47,911 nucleotides of DNA, taken from Synechocystis salina LEGE 00031 (lineage in GTDB: Bacteria; Cyanobacteriota; Cyanobacteriia; Cyanobacteriales; Microcystaceae). The stretch lies in NCBI RefSeq assembly GCF_015207985.1, contig NZ_JADEVV010000033.1, positions 1 to 47,911 of the forward strand, given 5' to 3'. Position 1 is the stretch's first letter, and the number at the start of each line of letters is the position of its first letter. Shown here in pieces: positions 23,112 to 30,446 of the stretch. The position numbers were made by a program, and so were the translations under genes. Below the pieces are notes generated by a model. That model searched no databases and had not been told where the DNA came from. It worked only from the letters and a program-made list of their open reading frames with translations.

Positions 23112-24446
23112 TCAATCTTGCACTTCAATCATTATCAATCCCCATTCCTCCTGCTCAGCAATCATGCTCATGATCAAATCCTGTGCTTCTTTTGGTTTGA
23201 CAGGGGTTAAATCTCCTGGGTAACAAGGGCGCGCTTTTAGGTATCGACACACTAGACTTTCAAGGGCTTGGGAAGAATCCAACAAGGGTGCATAGAAGGC
23301 AGTGAGCAAAGTTCTATCCAACCAGGAGTCCTGACCAATGAAGGGAAAGCAATGGGATAAGTTCAGAGGCATGAGCTTTCCTTGGTCAAGAATTGCTTGA
23401 CGGAAAGGGGCAAAATTTTTAACACAGGGGTGCAGGTGGACAACGATGTTCTCCGGTGACTGTTCCAGCCAATACTCGCTGAAGTCTTTTTTTGATGGGA
23501 GAGGATGGCTACACCAAAAATCTAGCAATCTTTTATCTGGCTGGACCAGCTCATAAAAACAAAGTTGCTCCTCTCGATCAGCATTTTCCAACCCCATGGC
23601 TAGGTAAGCTGGTAGATTATCTGGTTCCTTGAATAATTTGCGCCAGTCCCATTTTTGCCAGTCCACCATATCTACCAGTGTCAGGTCTGATTGCTCAAAA
23701 GCTTCAAAGAGGTCTGGTAATGTATAGCCCTTGTCGTTTTGGAAGAGATGATTCATTAAAATCCACTGATCATTGTCTATTTCTCCCCGGCCAGAAGACC
23801 AAGTGGTGGCCTTCAAATTAACCCCATCTCTGAGGGCCGCATAAAACTCTCTAGCAATACCCAACTCCGTTTCTTCTGGGTTGTCTTCCATTAGTCCCAT
23901 TCTTTGAAATAAAGTTTGAGCCCGATAATAGTTAAACCTCTGATAGTAACTGTGTAAGTTGCCCCGAAGGACACCATCAGATTGCAATACCTGTGCTAAC
24001 TGTCTTAATGTCAAAGCCAAATCAGGAAGCAGATAGAGAACGTCACTGGCATTAATCAAGTCGAACTTTTGATTTAGTTGATCTAGGTCGGCGATCGCCA
24101 ATACCTGGAACTCAGCCTCATCAAAACCATGGTGCTTTAATCTCTGTTCTGCAATCTTGATGGACTCCGGGGAAATGTCCACCCCGACAATCTTTGCCCC
24201 CGGATTAGCCCAGGCGAGTCTGAGGGTTGTTGCCCCGGTACCACAGGCCACATCCAAAATAGCCCGATTTTTTAGATCTGTAATAATTTTTTTGTCCCGG
24301 CGGTAACGAGCAGTAACCAAGCTACTTTTATAAAGCTGTTCCACATCTTTATTCAGTGGGTCTTCAATGGGAATATCTGGATAGGGATAACTCTCAAACT
24401 GTTGTAGGGTTTTGTCCAGGTAATCACGGTCAACATTGCTGGCCAT
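23112..24446 (-). CDS. SAM-dependent methyltransferase, class I, with extra C-terminal domain
   Basis: A 444-residue protein (ATG 24446; GTG at 24452 also possible). The N-terminal half is a class I methyltransferase: LDVACGTGATTLRLAWANPG is the glycine-rich SAM motif, VGVDISPESIKIAEQRL binds the ribose, and LINASDVLYLLPDL is the post-motif region. A segment YPYPDIPIEDPLN precedes it, and about 200 further residues have no recognised domain. It is the first gene of the minus-strand group leading through the decayed methyltransferase to pilA1. Its 3' end overlaps a weak upstream extension of that pseudogene. In PCC 6803 a methyltransferase gene also precedes pilA1. Substrate unknown; it contains the first HIP1 site (24,091) after the 9.8-kb gap. 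Confidence 0.8.
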   Translation of the reverse strand: MASNVDRDYLDKTLQQFESYPYPDIPIEDPLNKDVEQLYKSSLVTARYRRDKKIITDLKNRAILDVACGTGATTLRLAWANPGAKIVGVDISPESIKIAEQRLKHHGFDEAEFQVLAIADLDQLNQKFDLINASDVLYLLPDLALTLRQLAQVLQSDGVLRGNLHSYYQRFNYYRAQTLFQRMGLMEDNPEETELGIAREFYAALRDGVNLKATTWSSGRGEIDNDQWILMNHLFQNDKGYTLPDLFEAFEQSDLTLVDMVDWQKWDWRKLFKEPDNLPAYLAMGLENADREEQLCFYELVQPDKRLLDFWCSHPLPSKKDFSEYWLEQSPENIVVHLHPCVKNFAPFRQAILDQGKLMPLNLSHCFPFIGQDSWLDRTLLTAFYAPLLDSSQALESLVCRYLKARPCYPGDLTPVKPKEAQDLIMSMIAEQEEWGLIMIEVQD

Positions 24447-24664
24447 ACACACTCCAAGATTTTGCTAGCCTAGGATCAAGATCAAAGAAAGACATAGTTC
24501 TCAGCCTACCCAATAATCTGCCCAGCCGAATCAATTAGTCCTGATCGCCTGGGAAAGTTGCCCCTGGTTCTCAACGGCGCATTCCCAAAACTAACTCTGA
24601 CCGGCTCTTCCGATAACTTAAGATGATTAGAGAGTTGATTTGATTTTTCCCCCTCTCAAAATTT

Positions 24665-25660
24665 ATGGAAGCCAAGGAATTAGTCCAGCGCTATCGCAAC
24701 GGCGAAACTTTGTTCACGGGGCTAAAATTGCCGGGGATTAATCTAGAAGCGGCCGATTTAATCGGTATTGTGCTCAACGAAGCGGATTTACGAGGGGCTA
24801 ACCTGCTTTTTTGTTACCTCAACCGGGCTAATCTAGGTCAGGCTAATTTGGTGGCGGCCAACCTCAGTGGAGCGAGTTTAAACCAAGCTGATCTGGCTGG
24901 GGCCGATCTACGCAGTGCCAATTTCCACGGGGCCCTGCTCCAGGGGGCAATCCTGCGGGACAGCGATATGACCCTAGCCACCCTCCAAGATACCAATTTG
25001 ATTGGGGTAGATCTACGGGGAGCCGATTTAAGTGGTGCCACCCTCACTGGAGCCTGCCTGCGGGGGGCTAACATGCGTCAGGAAAAAAAGGGCTATTACA
25101 CCAATCTCCAGGCAGCCATCCTCGGTCGGGCCGATCTCCAGGGGGCCAATATGAAGGGAGTGGATTTAAGCCGGGCAGATTTAAGCTATGCCAATTTGAA
25201 GGAGGCCAATCTACGGGATGCGGACCTACGCAAAGCTAACCTGAGCCACGCCAACTTAAAAGGAGCTTTACTGACCGATGCTAAATTGTCAGGGGCAAAG
25301 TTAAATGGCGCCAATTTACAAAATGCCAATTTGATGCGAGCCCAGATTTCTGAAGCAGAAATGGTGGAAGTGGATTGCGAGGGGGCCATCATGACCCATG
25401 TTAATTTAAATCGGACTAATCTCACGGGGGCCAATTTGAGTTTTACCCGCATGAACAGTGCTGACCTCAGTCGAGCTAACTTGACCAAAGCTAACCTACA
25501 GGAAACGGAACTGATTGAAGCATTTTTTGCCAGGGCCAATTTGACGGAGGCCAGCTTCATCAACGCCAACTTAGTGCGGGCTGACTTGATGAGTGCCAAT
25601 ATGGTGGGGGCAGATTTCCAAGGGGCGACTATGCCCGACGGCCAGGTGCGTCACCACTAG
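24665..25660 (+). CDS. Pentapeptide-repeat protein
   Basis: A 331-residue protein built almost entirely of A(D/N)LxX pentapeptides, from residue about 20 to 325 (ADLRGANL, LSGASLNQADLAGADLRSAN and so on). These form a right-handed quadrilateral beta-helix. A short break near residues 140-148 (RQEKKGYYT) splits the helix into two blocks. There is no signal peptide or membrane segment, so it is probably cytoplasmic. Cyanobacteria encode many such proteins; functions are mostly unknown. It converges with sigE, 14 bp between stops. Confidence 0.9.
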   Translation: MEAKELVQRYRNGETLFTGLKLPGINLEAADLIGIVLNEADLRGANLLFCYLNRANLGQANLVAANLSGASLNQADLAGADLRSANFHGALLQGAILRDSDMTLATLQDTNLIGVDLRGADLSGATLTGACLRGANMRQEKKGYYTNLQAAILGRADLQGANMKGVDLSRADLSYANLKEANLRDADLRKANLSHANLKGALLTDAKLSGAKLNGANLQNANLMRAQISEAEMVEVDCEGAIMTHVNLNRTNLTGANLSFTRMNSADLSRANLTKANLQETELIEAFFARANLTEASFINANLVRADLMSANMVGADFQGATMPDGQVRHH

Positions 25661-25674
25661 CAATATTCCGGTAT

Positions 25675-26784
25675 CTATAGCCAACCTTTGAGGCGGCGGG
25701 CCACCTGGGGACGACGGAGTTTTCGCATGGCTTTACTTTGGATTTGTCTCACCCTTTCCCGGGAAAGATTAAACATATTGCCCACTTCTTCGAGGGTGTA
25801 GCTTTGGTGGCTGGCAATGCCGTAGCGGAGACAAATCACTTCCATTTCCCGTTCCGTTAGTACCTCTGCCAATACTTCGACAATTTCCCGCCGCAGCATG
25901 GATTCATTCATCAAGTCCTCCGGCAACTGCAGTTGTTGATCTTCCAACAAATCCACCAATTCTGTATCCTCCCCTTTGCCTACCCGGTGGTTGAGGGAGA
26001 GGGATTGACGACGTAGTTGCAGTAATTGCCTTAGTTGGGTGGGGGTAATGTCCAAGGCGGCGGCCAATTCTCCTTCGTTGGGATTGCGCTTCAATTCTTG
26101 CTTGAGACTACGCTGGGCTTTCTTGATTTTGTTGAGCTTTTCCACCACATGGATGGGCAAACGAATGGTGCGGGCGTCATTGGCAATGGTGCGGGTGATG
26201 GCCTGGCGGATCCACCAGTAGGCATAGGTGGAAAATTTATAACCTTTGTCGGGATCAAACTTTTCTGCGGCCCGGTTCAGACCGATCGCCCCTTCTTGGA
26301 TCAGATCGAGGAAAGGGACACCCCGGTTGAGGTAACGCTTGGCAATGGAGACTACTAAGCGGAGATTGGAGCGGATCATGCGTCGTTTGGCGGCCCGCAG
26401 TTGGTAGAGCCAAATTTCAAATTGTCTGACCTGGGTAAATTCTAGGGCCTGGCCCCACTCCTGGAGGGAAGGCGTTCGTTCCAATTGTTGGGTGAGTTGT
26501 TGTCTAATATCCTCTGCGTTGACCAAAAGTCGGATTTGCCTAGCCAATTCCACCTCTTCGGTGGCACTCAGGAGGGGATAGCGGGCCATTTCTTTGAAAA
26601 AAGCCCCCACGGTGTCTTCACTGACCGCTTTATTAAAACTCCCTTGCTGGCTTTCCCCTAAGGTGACCTCAATGGCAGGAGAGCCATCGTTGGCGATCGC
26701 CTGGCCATCAACGAGGTTATCCAAAGCTTCAACTTGGTCAACGGCACTGGTGTCGGGGGTGGAAAGGGAAGACATATCGCTCAT
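25675..26784 (-). CDS. sigE: Group 2 RNA polymerase sigma factor SigE
   Basis: A 369-residue sigma-70 factor without region 1.1. The N-terminal 70 residues are acidic and low in order (MSDMSSLSTPDTSAVDQVEA). Region 1.2 follows (VGAFFKEMARYPLLSATEEV), then region 2 with [20 protein letters not shown] and [16 protein letters not shown], region 3, and region 4 with the helix-turn-helix YTLEEVGNMFNLSRERVRQI. It matches SigE of PCC 6803, which activates sugar catabolism (glycogen breakdown, oxidative pentose phosphate genes) in darkness and nitrogen starvation. ATG 26784 gives the known length; TTG 26811 is an alternative. An NtcA-type promoter lies at 27,054-27,094, leaving a 5' leader of roughly 260 nt. 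Confidence 0.9.
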   Translation of the reverse strand: MSDMSSLSTPDTSAVDQVEALDNLVDGQAIANDGSPAIEVTLGESQQGSFNKAVSEDTVGAFFKEMARYPLLSATEEVELARQIRLLVNAEDIRQQLTQQLERTPSLQEWGQALEFTQVRQFEIWLYQLRAAKRRMIRSNLRLVVSIAKRYLNRGVPFLDLIQEGAIGLNRAAEKFDPDKGYKFSTYAYWWIRQAITRTIANDARTIRLPIHVVEKLNKIKKAQRSLKQELKRNPNEGELAAALDITPTQLRQLLQLRRQSLSLNHRVGKGEDTELVDLLEDQQLQLPEDLMNESMLRREIVEVLAEVLTEREMEVICLRYGIASHQSYTLEEVGNMFNLSRERVRQIQSKAMRKLRRPQVARRLKGWL

Positions 26785-27053
26785 AGGTTGGAAAAAACTA
26801 AACGGAAACAATCAAGAATGAGAAACGGATGGCAACAACTAAGCCACCCAAGGAAACAGAAAACAACCAGAAATTATCTAATCGGCTAGAGCATTATTCG
26901 GGCAGGCCCCCCATCGGTTAAGGTTCTCCACTTTCAGCTATGCGCACTGCGGTAGTGGTGTTCCAGAACCAAATACCAGTCCCCGTGGCTAGATTGTGTC
27001 ATTAATTTTCCAAAAATGGCAAAACTTTAGTTTTTTTTAATATCTATCTGTCC

Positions 27054-27094
27054 AAAATATCGCCAAATTTTAACGACAGTGTAATTCGTGATAC
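27054..27094 (-). promoter_or_regulatory. NtcA-activated promoter of sigE
   Basis: On the minus strand: GTATCACGAATTAC (27094-27081), a perfect GTA-N8-TAC NtcA box, then 21 nt, then the -10 box TATTTT (27059-27054), which fits TA-N3-T. Spacing of 20-24 nt is standard for NtcA class II promoters. NtcA control of sigE is reported in Synechocystis; the position agrees. Only sigE lies downstream. Confidence 0.85.
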
Positions 27095-27298
27095 AAAGTT
27101 GATTCGATCACCATTTTTGTCAGCTTTCCCTAATTTCAAGGCGATCGGCGTTAAAATTGCGCAAAAAATCCGCCCTGGTGGAACCACAGCGGACAATTTC
27201 CTAAAAGGAACGATTAATGAAAATTAGTGGGAAAAATACGGCAATTAACTAATTAAATCCAATCAAATCAGTCAGTAACCTTAGTTTCCTGCCAGGAT

Positions 27299-28600
27299 CT
27301 ACACCAAAACCTGTTGCCATTCCAAGCGTTCCAAAGTGCGGGAGCGCTCCAGAGCCCGCTCAAAGCTATCCAGGTTAGCATCGATGGTGAGGGGCTCCCC
27401 TACGTGGCTTTGCACCGCTTCTTGGGTTTTTAAGCCATTACCGGTGATATAGACCACCGTAGTTTCTTCGGGATCAATTTTGCCTGCTTCCACTAGCTTT
27501 TTCAGCACTGCCACCGTAGTGCCACCGGCGGTTTCCGTGAAGATGCCTTCCGTTTCTGCCAACAGTTTGATCCCTTCAATAATTTCCGCATCGTTGACGC
27601 TTTCAATATTGCCGTTGGTTTTACGGGCAATGTCTAGGGCGTAAACTCCGTCAGCGGGGTTACCGATGGCAATGGATTTGGCAATGGTGTTGGGCTTAAC
27701 TGGCTTAACAAAGTCCCGGCCCTCTTGGAAAGCGGTGGCAATGGGGGAACAACCCTCCGCTTGGGCACCACTGAAGCGCACTGGCTTATCGTCCACCAAA
27801 CCAACTTTGACAAATTCCTGGAAGCCCTTATGGATTTTGGTGAACAGGGAACCGGAAGCTAGGGGGGCGACAATGTGGTCCGGCAACTTCCAACCCAATT
27901 GTTCTGCCACTTCAAAGCCCAGGGTTTTGGAGCCTTCGGAGTAGTAGGGGCGTAGGTTGATGTTGACAAAGCCCCAACCGTAGCTGTTGCCCACTTCACA
28001 GCACAGGCGATTGACCTGGTCGTAGTTGCCTTTCACCGCCATCAGGGTGGGATTGTAAATCAACGTTCCCAAAACCTTGCCCGCTTCCAAATCCGCCGGG
28101 ATAAATACACAGCAGTCCAAACCAGCATGGGCGGCGATCGCCGCAGTGGAGTTGGCCAAATTGCCGGTGCTAGCACAGGAAACGGTGGTAAAGCCCAATT
28201 CCCGGGCCCTGGTGAGGGCAACGGAAACCACCCGGTCCTTGAAGCTCAAGGTGGGCATGTTGACTGCGTCGTTTTTAATGTAAAGATTTTTCAGCCCCAG
28301 GCGACGGGCTAAACGGTGGGACTTAACCAAAGGGGTCATGCCAGTGCCCACGTCAATCACATCCTTACCAGTGACGGGCAGAAAGGCACGGTAACGCCAG
28401 ATGGAATTGGGGCCAGCTTCAATGGTTTCCCGGGTGACGTGGCGGCGAATCAAATCATAGTCGTAGGCCACTTCCAGGGGAGCAAAGGTTTCTTCACAGA
28501 TATGTAGCGCTTTGAGGGGATATTCGGTGTTCCCTTCCTTAGAAACCAGTTTGGTGCAGGCGGAAATAAATTCTGGGGCCGTGGTAGTGGCGGTGGTCAT
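27299..28600 (-). CDS. thrC: Threonine synthase
   Basis: A 433-residue PLP enzyme converting O-phosphohomoserine to threonine. Start chosen at ATG 28600 (TTAGGAC upstream); an in-frame ATG at 28621 would add 7 residues. Motifs: DVGTGMTPLVKSHRLARRLG; the PLP lysine in LSFKDRVVSVALTRARELG; SCASTGNLANSTAAIAAHAG, the phosphate-binding loop; and a C-terminal VVYITGNGLKTQE. The length suits the class with an N-terminal extension that binds S-adenosylmethionine in plants, but the SAM-regulated segment is not evident. No neighbour shares the pathway. The ~470 bp after its stop (26,812-27,298) is the sigE promoter and leader region. Confidence 0.93.
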   Translation of the reverse strand: MTTATTTAPEFISACTKLVSKEGNTEYPLKALHICEETFAPLEVAYDYDLIRRHVTRETIEAGPNSIWRYRAFLPVTGKDVIDVGTGMTPLVKSHRLARRLGLKNLYIKNDAVNMPTLSFKDRVVSVALTRARELGFTTVSCASTGNLANSTAAIAAHAGLDCCVFIPADLEAGKVLGTLIYNPTLMAVKGNYDQVNRLCCEVGNSYGWGFVNINLRPYYSEGSKTLGFEVAEQLGWKLPDHIVAPLASGSLFTKIHKGFQEFVKVGLVDDKPVRFSGAQAEGCSPIATAFQEGRDFVKPVKPNTIAKSIAIGNPADGVYALDIARKTNGNIESVNDAEIIEGIKLLAETEGIFTETAGGTTVAVLKKLVEAGKIDPEETTVVYITGNGLKTQEAVQSHVGEPLTIDANLDSFERALERSRTLERLEWQQVLV

Positions 28601-28883
28601 GGGGCAAAGTCCTAATTTCATTAATCTTTCGGCATACTAACACGGGGCAAAATAGGCGTCAATTAATCCCGACTATTTTTGTCGGGTTTAGTTTTTTTGG
28701 ACCAAGATGAGCCTTCTTTACCCCGCATTGATGGAGAGATTGGGTAGGGAGCGGGCTAAAATAGGTCGGTTTTTCTCCCATGGAGTTAAGCCCTGTAACC
28801 TTGGTTGGCCCCTAGGCAACTGTTTGTAAAGTTTGAGTTTTACTCTCCACTTACCCATCCAAAAACTCCGGTAAGGCTGGACA

Positions 28884-30428
28884 ATGTTGAGCCAAATCCT
28901 GCCAACACCGAGGCGAGGAGCTTTGCAAACCCCCTCTAAAAACCCAGAGAAATTAATGAAACTAACTTGGTTGAATTCCCAGCGTCGGTTTATCTCGGTG
29001 ATTATTTACCTAACAATTTTCATTCGGGTTTTGACCCTTGGCCTCTACGCTGTGGCAGACAGAACCGAAGCCCGCTACGCAGAAATTGGCCGCAAAATGG
29101 CAGAAACCGGCGACTGGATTACGCCCCAGATCGACTATGGCGTACCTTTTTGGGGCAAACCGCCCCTGTCTACTTGGTTGACGGCGGCATCATTCAAAGT
29201 TTTTAGTGTTAACGAATTTGCAGCGAGGCTATCTTCTTTTCTGCCAATTTTATTGGCCAGTTACTTAGTTTATTTGTTGGCAAAAAGCAAGGGAATTAAC
29301 TACGCTTTAGTTAGCACGATGATTCTGATTACCACCCTGGGCTTTTTTGTCAGTAGTGGGGCAGTAATGACAGATCCGGCTTTAGTGTTGGGAACTACCC
29401 TATCCATGGTGGGTTTTTGGCAAGCTTACCGGTCTGAGCCTAATGCGGTTCGCCTGTGGGGATATCTATTTTTTGTCGGTTTGGCGATCGGTTTATTAGC
29501 CAAGGGACCCATCGGGGTTGTGTTAGTTTTTCTACCCCTAACTATTTGGACAATTTGGCAGAGAAATTTACCTACGGTTTGGGCCCAATTACCTTGGATT
29601 GAAGGCATTTTATTAACAGCATTGATAGCGGTGCCTTGGTATTTGCTGGCGGAAGCTAAAACCCCTGGCTTTTTGGATTATTTCATTGTGGGGGAACATT
29701 GGAAAAGATTTGTGGAAAAAGGTTGGGAGGGAGATCTATACGGCAGTGGCCACGCCCATCCCTACGGCATGATCTGGGTGTATTGGCTGCTAGCCGCATT
29801 CCCCTGGTCATTGCTAACGTTGGGATTAGTAGGCAAAATGATCTGGCAAGTTAAAGTCAAACAAACTAAGCTGACTTTACTGACCTCAGACCAGGAGTGG
29901 CTTAGCTACCTGCTGTTGTGGGCTCTGGCTCCGATGGTTTTCTTTACTCCTTCGGCCAATATTTTATGGACCTACGTTTTACCAGGTTTACCGGCATTCG
30001 CTTTGCTATTGGCGGAATTATTATTGATATTTTGGCAGGATCAACCCGTCAATAAATATGTCATTGCTCCTGCCTTATTAATTCCTTTACTATTTCTCTT
30101 TGCTTTGCCGATAGTGGTTAATGTAGCTAATCAAAATTCCCAAAAATATATTGTCAGTCGTTATCAACAATCCTGTGCAGAATGGGGGCAGGGATCAAAC
30201 TGTCAATTGTTTTATGTTTTTAATCGACCCTACTCAGCGGAATTTTACTCTTCAGGCCAGGCAAAACAGGTGGAAATGCACGACATTGCTCCGCTGCTCG
30301 AAAAAAATAGCCACAATTATTTCGTTATTAGAACGGATGATATTAAAGCTTTTCCGCCGGAAATTGCTTCCCAACTTAACCGGGTGGATCAATATAGTGC
30401 CTATACGCTTTTTGCCCAGGTTAACTAA
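28884..30428 (+). CDS. ArnT/PMT-like membrane glycosyltransferase (GT83/GT39 group)
   Basis: A 514-residue multi-span membrane protein. A first transmembrane helix (VIIYLTIFIRVLTLGLYAV) leads into the signature loop DRTEARYAEIGRKMAETGDW with the following ITPQIDYGVPFWGKPPL, holding the acidic residue that binds the polyprenyl-phosphate sugar in ArnT/PMT enzymes. About 10-12 transmembrane segments follow, and a C-terminal soluble domain (after about residue 405) faces the outer side. Such enzymes move a sugar from a polyprenyl-phosphate carrier to lipid or protein at the periplasmic face. Starts at 28884 or 28956 (MKLTWLNSQRRF) are both possible. It is divergent from thrC with a 283-bp gap. 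Confidence 0.85.
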   Translation: MLSQILPTPRRGALQTPSKNPEKLMKLTWLNSQRRFISVIIYLTIFIRVLTLGLYAVADRTEARYAEIGRKMAETGDWITPQIDYGVPFWGKPPLSTWLTAASFKVFSVNEFAARLSSFLPILLASYLVYLLAKSKGINYALVSTMILITTLGFFVSSGAVMTDPALVLGTTLSMVGFWQAYRSEPNAVRLWGYLFFVGLAIGLLAKGPIGVVLVFLPLTIWTIWQRNLPTVWAQLPWIEGILLTALIAVPWYLLAEAKTPGFLDYFIVGEHWKRFVEKGWEGDLYGSGHAHPYGMIWVYWLLAAFPWSLLTLGLVGKMIWQVKVKQTKLTLLTSDQEWLSYLLLWALAPMVFFTPSANILWTYVLPGLPAFALLLAELLLIFWQDQPVNKYVIAPALLIPLLFLFALPIVVNVANQNSQKYIVSRYQQSCAEWGQGSNCQLFYVFNRPYSAEFYSSGQAKQVEMHDIAPLLEKNSHNYFVIRTDDIKAFPPEIASQLNRVDQYSAYTLFAQVN

Positions 30429-30446
30429 TAAGAAAATCTAAAAAAA

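Noticed and set aside
24838-25599. Antisense frames (78 and 137 residues) in the pentapeptide gene
   Set aside because: Repetitive LAL/KLA text is merely the complement of the pentapeptide repeats.
24700-25640. Regular short DNA repeats that could suggest an array element
   Set aside because: They encode pentapeptide protein repeats; no CRISPR-like direct repeat with unique spacers is present anywhere in the window.
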